A DNA stretch of 64,000 bases, taken from Pseudovibrio ascidiaceicola (lineage in GTDB: Bacteria; Pseudomonadota; Alphaproteobacteria; Rhizobiales; Stappiaceae). The DNA is taken from positions 80,974-144,973 of the forward strand of contig NZ_FOSK01000015.1 of the NCBI RefSeq assembly GCF_900114245.1, written 5' to 3'. Below are positions 54,739-63,190 of this stretch, piece after piece. The translations under genes were made by a program, and so were the position numbers. Numbering within the stretch: the stretch's first letter is position 1; each line of letters opens with the position of its first letter. The notes under the pieces are model-generated. The model did no database searches and was not told where the DNA came from. It saw only the letters and a program-made list of their open reading frames with translations.

Positions 54739-56106
54739 TCAGAGCAGATCTGCTATCAGATTTCTCTGCACGCCCCACCTGCGGCTTTCCAGCGCTTTGC
54801 GGCTGTTTTTAGAAAGATCTCCAGCCAGTACGAACCGAACATCTCTGGTTTTAACATCCTTGTCCGCAAGGCTGCGGGTCACTTTCCAGATGGTTTTTGC
54901 GTTGTATGAGGTCCAGCTCAAGTAGTCGTAGGGCAGAACAATGTTCGCTGTGCTATTAGCCTGGTAAGCCACCACCACATCGTGATGCACTTCCACCTTC
55001 TCAACCTTACTGCTGTCATGCAGACGGCCCAGCATCTCCACCTGCATAAGCGCAGCAAATGCTTGCGGGCGGGATTTCGCGCCAGACGCGTGCTTCATGA
55101 GAACATCAATGCCCTCAAGGTCTTTCGCTTTCGTCGCGAGCCCGGTGAAGAGGGTCTTCTCCGTTGGGGTGAAGTGCGCATTAAGCAGGAAGGGTTCTGT
55201 GCTTTCCTTGGCAATTCCAGCTTTCGCAAGCCGTTCCCGGTTGATGTCTGCCATCTCTTCCGGGTCTTTCAGCAGCGTCCTCTTCGTAAGGCTATCTGCC
55301 GTCTTGAGACTGCTGATAATGATGCTGCCTACACCGGGAACAAAGCTCAGCCCCTGATCAACACCAAACTGACCAGCGGCATGATAATTAGCCAACTCTG
55401 ACATTTCATCCCGCAGCGGGGTGAAGTGGGTGTAAGGGTCTACTTTCATTTCAAAAGCAATCTTGCGGATTGCCTCCGGGCGCCCGAAGAAGCCACTGAT
55501 GAAACCGTCTTCTTCCCGCTCAGCAGTTTCCTGCGGCAGGTTCCCACGTGTTTTGACGAAGGTCGCTGCTTTGCCCACGCCCTTGCGCACGGATTTCACC
55601 ATGCCTTTGGCGTTGCCATAAACATTCTTGGCGGCGGTGACAGGCGCGGTCACCGTTGTGTAGACTGACTTGATTGGCGTGATAACGGCTGTGCCTGCAC
55701 TCTTGGCAAAGGCAACCGCCTTGTTTCGTTCGCGCAGCGCGGCCAGTGCGTTCAGCTCGTGGATATGATCCTCCATAAACTGCCTGCCCTGCACCGTGTA
55801 AGCACCGTCCTCTGTCTTGATCGCGAACGTCACAAACCGACCATTGCTCGGCGCAGCCTCACTAATCGTGTAGTTTTCGCTCGTCAGCGGCACAGACAGA
55901 AGGTTAGCGGCAGCAAAGTATTTCGGCGGTTCCTCAAGCTTACGAAACGCAGCAGGCATTTGCCCTGTTTGCTCCAACGGCGCTTCACTCCCCGCAATCT
56001 CATTATGAGAGGGACTATCAAACAGCCCGTGCTTATCCTGATGACTGGCACAGGCAGAAACGGACAAAAAAATGACAAGCGTAAATGGCGTTTTGGCAGA
56101 TAACAT
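54739..56106 (-). CDS. lipoprotein of unknown function
   Basis: A 455-residue protein with a type II signal peptide: TLVIFLSVSAC with lipidated Cys19. After it come a segment with glycine/alanine-rich repeats (TPIKSVYTTVTAPVTAAKNVYGNAKGMVKSVRKGVGKAA, about 155-195) that may insert in membranes, and a large mixed domain with GQFGVDQGLSFVPGVGSIIISSLKTAD. I recognise no family. It is expected to be anchored in the outer or inner membrane facing the periplasm. Single-gene unit. Confidence 0.75.
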   Translation of the reverse strand: MLSAKTPFTLVIFLSVSACASHQDKHGLFDSPSHNEIAGSEAPLEQTGQMPAAFRKLEEPPKYFAAANLLSVPLTSENYTISEAAPSNGRFVTFAIKTEDGAYTVQGRQFMEDHIHELNALAALRERNKAVAFAKSAGTAVITPIKSVYTTVTAPVTAAKNVYGNAKGMVKSVRKGVGKAATFVKTRGNLPQETAEREEDGFISGFFGRPEAIRKIAFEMKVDPYTHFTPLRDEMSELANYHAAGQFGVDQGLSFVPGVGSIIISSLKTADSLTKRTLLKDPEEMADINRERLAKAGIAKESTEPFLLNAHFTPTEKTLFTGLATKAKDLEGIDVLMKHASGAKSRPQAFAALMQVEMLGRLHDSSKVEKVEVHHDVVVAYQANSTANIVLPYDYLSWTSYNAKTIWKVTRSLADKDVKTRDVRFVLAGDLSKNSRKALESRRWGVQRNLIADLL

Positions 56107-56368
56107 AAAAACTCTTTGGCCCGGAGAGGAAGGTATATCAGCGGTAAAATCTCATAAGCTAGGTAACGGCACGGTTATGCGATAACGTGTTGTGATATTT
56201 ATATTTTTTACAATTCACACTATAGCTCTTGAAAAGAGACTCGGCAGCACTTCAAAAACCATACCCTCAGTTTCCAAAGCTTTCATGACAACGCCCTGCA
56301 CACTAAACTTTATCTGCTAAAGCTCAGAATTTCGAACCAGCGACACCCACCATTTGCAAAGACACTAT

Positions 56369-57172
56369 ATGGAAATCGAACTAAACAGGTCAGAGCAGAA
56401 ACTTCAGGGTGCTTCCAGTTCGTACGAAGCATTGTCAGGTCATGACAGAGCAATTTTATATTCCATGATAATGGAACCGACAGTGAGCCAGATTGTCCCC
56501 AGAGGCTTCCCAAAAGATCGTTTTCTGGACGAAATCTCACTGCGAGGTTGGGCCAGAACTGTTGAAGTTGAACCCGAAATGACCGCCAACGGCGCCTTTA
56601 GATGCTGGCAAATCACAGATACCGGCTCAAAGCGGCTGCCAACTTATTTGCTTGCGATTTCAACGGCTAAAGTAACAAAGGAAATGACTGCAAACAGCAC
56701 AGCAGTTCTGATCAGATTCCTGCTGAAATTCTCTATTTGTTACTTAGCTTTACTCGTGCTTTTCGCTGCGCTTGGCTTCACAGCAACCAAATTTCGGATA
56801 GATCTCACAGGAACTGCCGGTTACCTCTCCCTCGCAGTAGCCACGGTATCACTTTTCGGAGCTCTCTATTTTTCTTCACGGCTCTGGGTGTTCAAGAAAT
56901 CAGAGGACAAGCGCCTCCAAAACATTGCCTACGGTCAGTTCATCCGAAAGAAAGCCAAGACTGTTTCGATCCTTTTAGCAGTCTCGTTTCTCGTTATTCA
57001 TGGTAGTGTTGACCTTCTCACAGTGGCAATCGGTCTGAAAGCCGAGCTCGGCACCCCATTCCGCCTGCTCATTCAATCAGCGCTTCTTAGTGTGCTCGCG
57101 ATGATCTTCTTGCCCGGTATTCTTGATAGGCGTCTGAAACAGCAAGTAAAGAAACGCGCAGCAACACTCTAA
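56369..57172 (+). CDS. membrane protein with N-terminal cytoplasmic domain, unknown
   Basis: A 267-residue protein: the first 100 residues are soluble (SEQKLQGASSSYEALSGHDRAILYSMI), resembling a winged-helix-like region ending CWQITDTGSKRLPTYLL, followed by four membrane segments (about 112-135, 142-165, 190-212, 222-245) and a basic tail. The soluble part might bind nucleic acid, but this is only a resemblance. The ATG at 56369 is chosen by default; no clear ribosome-binding site is seen. No family recognised. Confidence 0.65.
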   Translation: MEIELNRSEQKLQGASSSYEALSGHDRAILYSMIMEPTVSQIVPRGFPKDRFLDEISLRGWARTVEVEPEMTANGAFRCWQITDTGSKRLPTYLLAISTAKVTKEMTANSTAVLIRFLLKFSICYLALLVLFAALGFTATKFRIDLTGTAGYLSLAVATVSLFGALYFSSRLWVFKKSEDKRLQNIAYGQFIRKKAKTVSILLAVSFLVIHGSVDLLTVAIGLKAELGTPFRLLIQSALLSVLAMIFLPGILDRRLKQQVKKRAATL

Positions 57173-57192
57173 GCCGCTGCGCTCAACCCTCC

Positions 57193-57783
57193 TCACATCG
57201 CCAATATCATCTTTGCGCGGAAGGCCAGACCGGCCTCGGTGGTGTCCTGATCCAGTTCGGCGCGGGCGCGGAGGACCTGGCCCTGGCGCAGGTCGAACAT
57301 CAGGCGGGCACGTTCTAATGAGGGGAAGTCGGCAGGTAGGTTGCCGAGTTCTTTTTCCTTCTCAAACCGAGATGCAAGGCGCTCGTCGGCGCCGGTGATG
57401 GCATCCTGAAGGCGCTCCGTGGTGCCTTCTACCTGACCCACTGTTGTTGAAACACAATTGCCCAGAAAACAGCCTTTACTGCCGCTTTCGTGGTTGCTGG
57501 CGTAATCAATTGTGGAACGCATGAAGGCGACCACGGCCTTCTCAATATCCGGCTCAGTTTCAAACGCCACCAGCGGCGCACACCCATCATCATTGGAGTA
57601 ACGGTCGATCGCTTCCAGATAGAGCTGATGTTTGTCTCCAAACACTGAGTACAGGCTTGGGCTGTTGATGCCCATGGCGGTCGTCAGGTCTTTCATGGAG
57701 GCCCCGTCGTAGCCTTTTTGCCAGAACACATTGATGGCGGCTTGCAGGGCTTCGTCTTTGTTGAAGTTTCTTGGGCGTCCCAT
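57193..57783 (-). CDS. TetR-family regulator, probable repressor of the redoxin gene
   Basis: A 196-residue TetR protein: MGRPRNFNKDEALQAAINVFWQKGYDGASMKDLTTAMGINSPSLYSVFGDKHQLYLEAI, then a ligand domain with SKGCFLGNCVSTTVGQ, a two-cysteine motif often found in regulators of redox or electrophile defence. It is divergent from a redoxin gene with clear operator repeats between them, so thiol-based sensing is a reasonable guess. Confidence 0.87.
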   Translation of the reverse strand: MGRPRNFNKDEALQAAINVFWQKGYDGASMKDLTTAMGINSPSLYSVFGDKHQLYLEAIDRYSNDDGCAPLVAFETEPDIEKAVVAFMRSTIDYASNHESGSKGCFLGNCVSTTVGQVEGTTERLQDAITGADERLASRFEKEKELGNLPADFPSLERARLMFDLRQGQVLRARAELDQDTTEAGLAFRAKMILAM

Positions 57784-57786
57784 TTA

Positions 57787-57856
57787 TTTTGTACCATTCA
57801 TTACAAAACGATTGACTCTTGTTTGAGTTCGAGTTTAATAACGTTCATTACAAAAC
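57787..57856. promoter_or_regulatory. TetR operator region before the redoxin gene
   Basis: TTTTGTA-N8-TACAAAA (57787-57808) is a perfect dyad right at the TetR start. Its right part, TTCATTACAAAAC, recurs at 57844-57856, 15 bases before the redoxin start, so two sites could loop or block both promoters. Confidence 0.7.
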
Positions 57857-57870
57857 TCAAGGAGGCTTTT

Positions 57871-58404
57871 GTGAAACATACAGCATTAGCAGCGGGAGCT
57901 CTGTTTCCGCAGCTTACAGTCAAGTCTGTTGAAGGCGGTGAGCTAACACTCGGCTCACCCGCTGAAGGTTTCGACTGGCAGCTGATTGTGGTGTATCGCG
58001 GCGCGCACTGCCCGCTCTGCACCCGTTATCTGGCTCAACTCAATGAGAAGCTGAGTGAGTTCCACCAGTTGGGTGTCGAGGTGCTGGCGGTTTCGGCAGA
58101 CAGCCTTGAACGCGCACAGCGCCAACTGGCAGATGTACAGCCGAAATTCCCGGTCGGGTACGGCCTGAGCATCGCACAGATGCAGGAATTGGGCGTTTAC
58201 ATCTCCGAGCCTCGGTCCCCACAGGAAGCGCCTGCTCCGTTTTCCGAGCCTGCTCTGTTTGTGGTGAATGATAAGCAGGAACTGCAGCTGGTGGACATTT
58301 CCAACGCGCCGTTTACCCGGCCAGATCTGACCGCGCTGCTTGGAGGATTGGGGTTCATCCGCAACCCGGATAACAACTATCCAATCCGCGGCACGTTTAA
58401 GTAA
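57871..58404 (+). CDS. peroxiredoxin-like redoxin with CxxC motif
   Basis: A 177-residue thioredoxin-fold protein of the AhpC/TSA-related group. VVYRGAHCPLCTRYLAQL carries Cys47 and Cys50 where peroxiredoxins have the peroxidatic site. It probably reduces peroxides or disulfides in the cytoplasm. The GTG start has a perfect AAGGAGG upstream. It is controlled, by inference, by the divergent TetR regulator. Confidence 0.85.
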   Translation: MKHTALAAGALFPQLTVKSVEGGELTLGSPAEGFDWQLIVVYRGAHCPLCTRYLAQLNEKLSEFHQLGVEVLAVSADSLERAQRQLADVQPKFPVGYGLSIAQMQELGVYISEPRSPQEAPAPFSEPALFVVNDKQELQLVDISNAPFTRPDLTALLGGLGFIRNPDNNYPIRGTFK

Positions 58405-58558
58405 ATCCGAGGTGTTTTGAGCAGTTTTCTGTAACTGCGCACCTCGTAAAACCCAAATAACACATCGCCCCATAGGACGACCCAACTCAGCCACGACATG
58501 AGCTGAGACCGCTCGACAACACCCTGATACTCGCGAAAAGACGAAGAAAGACAATAGA

Positions 58559-58960
58559 ATGACAAAGGCAACGCACACTGCAGAAGCCATCCGCGCTGCA
58601 ATGGATCACCTGATCGACCGTGCCACCAACTATGACATTGATGCGTTGCAATCCATCTATCACGATGACTTCCACACCACGCTGGTCGCGCCGGACAGCA
58701 CCGTGACCACCTTCAACAAGCAAGAGTTCATCGAGCACTTCCGCAAACAGGCTGAGGCAGGCAAGCACCAGCTCAACACATGGGCGGAATGGCACGATTT
58801 TCACATTCTTGGCGACACCGGCGTTTCTGTGCTGACCCGCAAACACAGCGGTATGAACGACCAGGAGATGAAGCTGCTCTGCAACATCGAATGGCGCTTC
58901 GAAGATGGCCGCTGGCAAGTGCTGCGCGAAGCAATTTTCATGCAACCGCTGGACAGCTGA
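58559..58960 (+). CDS. NTF2/SnoaL-like protein
   Basis: A 133-residue protein of the NTF2-like fold (DUF4440/SnoaL group): MDHLIDRATNYDIDALQSIYHDDFHTTLV, then IEWRFEDGRWQVLREAIF. Such small cone-shaped barrels bind or isomerise small molecules or act as accessory subunits. Function is unknown. It follows the redoxin gene by 154 bases on the same strand and may share its transcript. Confidence 0.8.
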   Translation: MTKATHTAEAIRAAMDHLIDRATNYDIDALQSIYHDDFHTTLVAPDSTVTTFNKQEFIEHFRKQAEAGKHQLNTWAEWHDFHILGDTGVSVLTRKHSGMNDQEMKLLCNIEWRFEDGRWQVLREAIFMQPLDS

Positions 58961-58984
58961 TAACACCCCTTCCCTTCCAATGAG

Positions 58985-59074
58985 CGGCTTAGGGGGCATC
59001 CCCTAAGTCATCACAACGGCGGAGCCGAGGTTCCTCCGCACTCTGGTCGCGCCGGAGCCTGAAGGCATGCCTTC
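58985..59074. repeat. three consecutive hairpins between the NTF2-like and SDR genes
   Basis: CTTAGGGG/CCCCTAAG (58988-59007), GCGGAG/CTCCGC (near 59021-59039) and the palindrome GAAGGCATGCCTTC (59061-59074) follow one another within 90 bases. None has a T-run, so they may be mRNA processing structures or remnants of a repeat element. Confidence 0.55.
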
Positions 59075-59119
59075 TTGACAGCCTCGCGCCCTCCTTTTGA
59101 ACCTCACTGGAGAATTCTT

Positions 59120-59770
59120 ATGAGCAATCGTCTGGCTAACAAGGTTGCCTTCATCACCGGAGGCAACAGCGGGATAGGCCTTGCCACTGCGAAAGCCTTT
59201 GTGGCCGAAGGCGCAAACGTCGTCATTTTGGCCCGTACGCAGGCTAAAGTGGATCAAGCTGTCGCCCAAATTGGTAAAAACGCCATGGGCGTTGTCGGCA
59301 ACGTAGCCGATTTGCCTTCTCTGCGGAAAGCTTTTGAGCAGGTCAAAGAAGTCTATGGCCGGATTGACGTTGTCTTTGCCAATGCGGGTGTTGCCCCGGC
59401 TACACCGCTGATTGAAACCGGCCCTGAACAGCTGGATCGCGTGTTTGACGTCAACTTCAAAGGCGCTTTCTTCACCGTGCAATACGCACTGCCATTGCTG
59501 GCGCCTGAGGCCTCAGTGATTCTCGTTGGCTCCTGCATCAGCGAAATGGGCACGGCGGGTTACTCAGCCTATGCAGCCTCCAAAGCTGCCGTGCGCTCTC
59601 TAGCACGCACGTTAACGCCGGATCTTTATGTGTCACGACCTGCAATCATAATCACTTCGACCTGCAAACATCGCGATTTAGAGCCCAAATTAAATGATTT
59701 TATCGAAGGGCTCAAACCCACATTAAATGAGAATGAGCCCACATTATTTGCGACCAGCCTGCAATCATAA
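59120..59770 (+). pseudogene. short-chain dehydrogenase, C-terminus replaced
   Basis: A 216-residue frame whose first 168 residues are a normal SDR: cofactor motif TGGNSGIG (residues 13-20), NAG (88-90), catalytic Tyr151 and Lys155 in YSAYAASKAAV. After SLARTLTPDL (about base 59627) the expected R-x-N-x-x-x-P-G region and substrate loop are missing; instead the frame runs into an unrelated, repeat-rich tail. A full SDR of this type has about 245 residues. It is probably an inactivated gene cut by a rearrangement, though a short folded protein cannot be excluded. Confidence 0.75.
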
Positions 59771-59790
59771 GCTCGAACCCACATTAAATG
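59639..59790. repeat. short repeats at the SDR breakpoint
   Basis: CCTGCAATCATAA occurs at 59639-59651 and 59758-59770. A motif close to GARCCCACATTAAATG occurs four times (59681, 59714, 59735 and 59775). Repeats of this density begin exactly where the dehydrogenase loses homology. Confidence 0.75.
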
Positions 59791-59832
59791 CGAACAGCAG
59801 AAGAGCGTACTTTTGCTGACGTCCGCTGCATC

Positions 59833-59920
59833 GCGAAATCTCAGGTAATTGAGAGGCGGTAGCTACGTCAGGGCCAAAAGCCGCCATTCGAGCGGTTCCA
59901 TCTAGGGTTGAGGTAGTTTT
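59833..59920. repeat. degenerate intergenic repeat, copy 1
   Basis: GCGAAATCTCAGGTA, then after 24 bases a core reading GGGCCAAAAGCCGCCATTCG and ending GGGTTGAGG. Matches copies 2 and 3 in the same orientation. The rest of 59771-60161 holds no supported gene. Confidence 0.75.
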
Positions 59921-60161
59921 TTTTATAGATGCTGCTGCGACCTTTTCTAGATAACTCTATGCGGAACATAATAGCGTGAGCACCGATTAAGAAGAGGGGC
60001 ATTTAGATGCCCATAGCTGTTATTGGAACAAGTTGTAAACATTAGTGTGTGCAATATAAGATGAGTTGCGCGATGTCGACGTTTGTCGCTCTTCTAAAGC
60101 AAATCGTGAAATGGGGGAACACTTACCGTTTGCTGTGATAGCCCCAATGCCGGTTTCACTG

Positions 60162-60458
60162 CTACCCCATAATCAGCGATAATCCTCCAAATGCACCTAC
60201 ACCAAGGCACATCGTTGCAATGACGTGGTTTGTTGTGATTGCAACGCCCAAGGCAACTGCAGCTGCCATCCACATTTGCGCGGATTGCCCGGAAAGGGAG
60301 GTTGCAATGAGGCTGACGACAATCAGGCCAGGCAGCTCCTCTAGCACCCATGCATGCTTTGATGCTCTAACTTTGCTCCCTGCAAAAAGTCCTATTACCC
60401 GAATGGAAAGGGCAGCTACAGCCAGCGTAAAAATGATAAGCCAATGAGAACTGGTCAT
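60162..60458 (-). CDS. azlD: AzlD-family branched-chain amino acid exporter subunit
   Basis: A 98-residue membrane protein with four hydrophobic segments, the small partner of AzlC in exporters of branched-chain amino acids. WVLEELPGLIVVSLIATSL is the usual mid-protein motif. The ATG at 60458 overlaps the azlC stop as ATGA, deciding the start; longer frames from upstream cover azlC. Confidence 0.85.
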   Translation of the reverse strand: MTSSHWLIIFTLAVAALSIRVIGLFAGSKVRASKHAWVLEELPGLIVVSLIATSLSGQSAQMWMAAAVALGVAITTNHVIATMCLGVGAFGGLSLIMG

Positions 60459-61135
60459 TGCGAAGCGCTTCTGATTTGACGGACCAAATGTGATGCAAGT
60501 AACCCACAGAGGGCGCTGGCGACAATTGTGTAAGCCTTGGGAAGTCCCAAATAGACCATCGTAATTGCTAATCCAAACGCGACTGTCCATGGCAGGATAC
60601 TTGGTCGACCTCGCCACAACCCTCTCGCCATTGCGATAAAGGCCGCTGTGAAGGCAAACCCGAGTCCGAACCTTTCAAGGTCAGGCAGGACCGTCCCAAC
60701 CAAAGCACCAGATGCAGTTGATACCGTCCATACGCAGATCATGACCAAACCAGATCCGATCAGGAATGAGGCTCCAATGTCTTTGGATTTCGCCCGTTCC
60801 GACATCGTGAGCGCCCAGTTCTCATCTCCGGTTATATGAATTGCGACCAGCTTTGCCCGCAGAGATAGGCCCGCGAGAACGTCAGACAGGGAGGCGACGA
60901 TGCCGATGTATCTTAAGTTGAGGGCAGCGCCTGCAAATGCGGCTCCGAGAACTGTTGAGGCATTAGCAAATTGCTCAACGGCAACGATTTGTGATGATCC
61001 CGCATGAACGGTTGCGCTCATAAGGCCGACACTCCACCACGGGAAGCCGGTTTGTGCTGCCAGAAGTCCGAATGCGAAGCCGTAAAGGGCCGCTCCGGCG
61101 GCAAGGGGAAGGATTGAAATAGCACCATGTTTCAT
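60455..61135 (-). CDS. azlC: AzlC-family branched-chain amino acid exporter subunit
   Basis: A 226-residue protein with about six membrane segments. AALYGFAFGLLAAQTGFPWWSVGLMSATVHAGSSQIVAVEQFA is the AzlC signature. With AzlD it exports branched-chain amino acids or similar compounds. It is divergent from an Lrp gene (101 bases between), its probable regulator, as in B. subtilis where azlB (Lrp-like) controls azlCD. Confidence 0.9.
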   Translation of the reverse strand: MKHGAISILPLAAGAALYGFAFGLLAAQTGFPWWSVGLMSATVHAGSSQIVAVEQFANASTVLGAAFAGAALNLRYIGIVASLSDVLAGLSLRAKLVAIHITGDENWALTMSERAKSKDIGASFLIGSGLVMICVWTVSTASGALVGTVLPDLERFGLGFAFTAAFIAMARGLWRGRPSILPWTVAFGLAITMVYLGLPKAYTIVASALCGLLASHLVRQIRSASQ

Positions 61136-61236
61136 GAGATTGAGTATAGATGCCGTTAGTGATGTAAATAAGTATGTTATTGGCGATGATGTGATATGAA
61201 TATATCAATTTACTAGATTTTTAGGACTATTACATC

Positions 61237-61689
61237 ATGGATGCGATCGATATAACTCTGCTTTCGGCATTGCAGGAAAATGCCAAGACTTCGATTCAGG
61301 AGTTGTCCGGACACTCTGGAACGTCCACTGCATCTGTGCAGCGTAGACTGAAAGCTCTACGTGATGCTGGCGTAATCCAGAAAGAGGTCGCAGTTCTTAA
61401 TCCTAAGAAAGTTGGCTTGGGAATAACCGCAATCGTCGCCGTTGAGCTGGAACGAGATCGATTAGATCAGATCGACGCATTTAAGCGCAAAGCGCGTGAG
61501 GATCGACAAGTTACGCATTTCTACTGCATTGCTGGTGATGCGGATTTCATGATGATTGTTATGGCTAAAGACATTGAAGACTACGAGGCCTTCACTCACA
61601 GGTTCTTCTTTGCAGACAAAAATGTACGCAAGTTCAGAACATCCATTGTCGTATCAACAGAGAAGGCAACGCTTGAGTTACCCATCTGA
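61237..61689 (+). CDS. Lrp/AsnC-family regulator
   Basis: A 150-residue Lrp-type regulator: helix-turn-helix IDITLLSALQENAKTSIQELSGHSGTSTASVQRRLKALRDAGVIQKEVAVL and a C-terminal amino-acid-binding RAM domain with YCIAGDADFMMIVMAKDIEDYEAF. It is divergent from azlCD and probably controls export in response to an amino acid. Confidence 0.9.
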   Translation: MDAIDITLLSALQENAKTSIQELSGHSGTSTASVQRRLKALRDAGVIQKEVAVLNPKKVGLGITAIVAVELERDRLDQIDAFKRKAREDRQVTHFYCIAGDADFMMIVMAKDIEDYEAFTHRFFFADKNVRKFRTSIVVSTEKATLELPI

Positions 61690-61830
61690 CGGAAGTGTTT
61701 CAGAGAGTCCTCGCAAAGACGAGCTCGGGCAAAAAAGCGTCATATTGGAAAGACACATCATCTATTTTGGTGGCCAGTCCGGTTCGCACAAAAGCTACAT
61801 AGCGGACAAAAGCTGCGATTTGCTGCGCAA

Positions 61831-61920
61831 GCGAGAACTCAGGTAGCCAGAAGATCGTCGATGACGGGGCGGGCCAGAAGCTGCCATTCGGGCGGTTCCA
61901 TCATGGGTTGAGACCAGTTT
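61831..61920. repeat. degenerate intergenic repeat, copy 2
   Basis: GCGAGAACTCAGGTA, then after 26 bases GGGCCAGAAGCTGCCATTCG and a GGGTTGAG end. It lies almost exactly 2 kb from copy 1, in the same orientation, on the other side of azlDC and lrp. The rest of 61690-62026 holds no supported gene. Confidence 0.75.
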
Positions 61921-62026
61921 AGGCAAACCGCACCCCCAAAGTCACCTTCGTGAGCGAGGTATCAACTTTTATTGCTCGCAGTGAACTTGGACACTGGCAT
62001 TCATATCATCTTCACACAATGAAACG

Positions 62027-62557
62027 TCATAGGACAGGCATCTTTCGGGACTGCCAAGCTTGCCAGATTGCATAGCCAAGTCCAAAGACCAAACCAACGA
62101 GCCCACCAATATAGCTAAAGTTATGCATTGTTCCGGCGCGGGCGAACGCCAAGGGGTTGGTTACCTCTCGGTTATTCATCCAAGGTGGCAATGTATCCGG
62201 GCCTAGGGTGAAGAAACTTGTGATGAGAGCCGCAATTCCCAAAATCACTGTAACGGTGACAACAATAGAAGCTGCATTGAGAAAGGTGTATGCAAATGTT
62301 CGCGTTCCCTTAACGAATAGCGCCCCCAAGTAGATTGGCAGGCCGATCAAAACTCCCATCCACCAACTAGCCATGAATCCTACAATACTCGCTCCAACCC
62401 TGTTGTGATGAGTAGGATCAATGCCGAACCGGATGAACTTGAATTCATGAAAATACCCTGGCGAAACAGCATAGGATACCTGATTGTGAATGACACCATA
62501 TATGCCGGCCAGAAGGCACGCAAAAGCAATCAAAACTGGCAGCAAAAGTAACTTCAC
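62027..62557 (-). CDS. integral membrane protein, unknown function
   Basis: A 176-residue protein with four hydrophobic segments (about 3-23, 55-82, 88-115, 145-168). NQVSYAVSPGYFHEFKFIRFGI between the first two and MHNFSYIGGLVGL near the end look conserved and recall a widespread uncharacterised signal-peptide-like family. No function can be given. Single-gene unit between repeat copies 2 and 3. Confidence 0.7.
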   Translation of the reverse strand: MKLLLLPVLIAFACLLAGIYGVIHNQVSYAVSPGYFHEFKFIRFGIDPTHHNRVGASIVGFMASWWMGVLIGLPIYLGALFVKGTRTFAYTFLNAASIVVTVTVILGIAALITSFFTLGPDTLPPWMNNREVTNPLAFARAGTMHNFSYIGGLVGLVFGLGYAIWQAWQSRKMPVL

Positions 62558-63190
62558 AATACAAACTCTCTTTTAGTAACCGGTATCGGTGACAAACATG
62601 TACTTCCAATTTGCTTGAAACAATGGCGCTAAAATCTTGCAGCTGCAATTGCTAATTCTGTGAGTGCCTGTCTCAGCCCTCACATTAGATGTTTTCCGCC
62701 TCTCCGATATCATTTGCAGACTTTGAAAAACTGCGTTCTTAAACCATGAAAATGACTGCATCGGCTGCTATTACGCCTGATCCGCTTATAAGCTGGTAGC
62801 GTTGACGATTGCGGAGACTTGACTACTAAGCGGGCCAACACCGGACATTTAGGCAACTCTATCGCAGGTTGAGGCAGTCGTATCGAGTGACACTTCGCTT
62901 TTTCTCTGGCGAACTTTCTTGCATACATAGATACCTGCGAGCAGGATCATTAGAGCCCATACCTCCAGACTGCTGCGCCACAGCCGACGGCGGCTCTGAA
63001 ACCACCTCGTTGACTCTGCTCTCTTGGGTGCTTTATCGTTGACGCCATGGTGAAATCGTTCTTCGCATCGCAGGATTATTATCCTCAGCTTCGATAGCTG
63101 CGGGTAATTTATCATCGGTTTTCCGCTGCCCCTGACAGCGGTCAACCTACAATCGACCTTGTGCCGGGCGGCAAATTCAAAGGTCGACAA
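62558..63190. other. intergenic region with repeat copy 3
   Basis: About 630 bases without a convincing gene. A 121-residue leftward frame (62849-63214) contains one hydrophobic stretch but no ribosome-binding site or family pattern and overlaps the next gene's leader. Confidence 0.5.
62832..62877. repeat. degenerate intergenic repeat, copy 3
   Basis: GGGCCAACACCGGACATTTA, ending GGTTGAGGCAG, lines up with the cores of copies 1 and 2 in the same orientation, with more differences. Confidence 0.55.
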
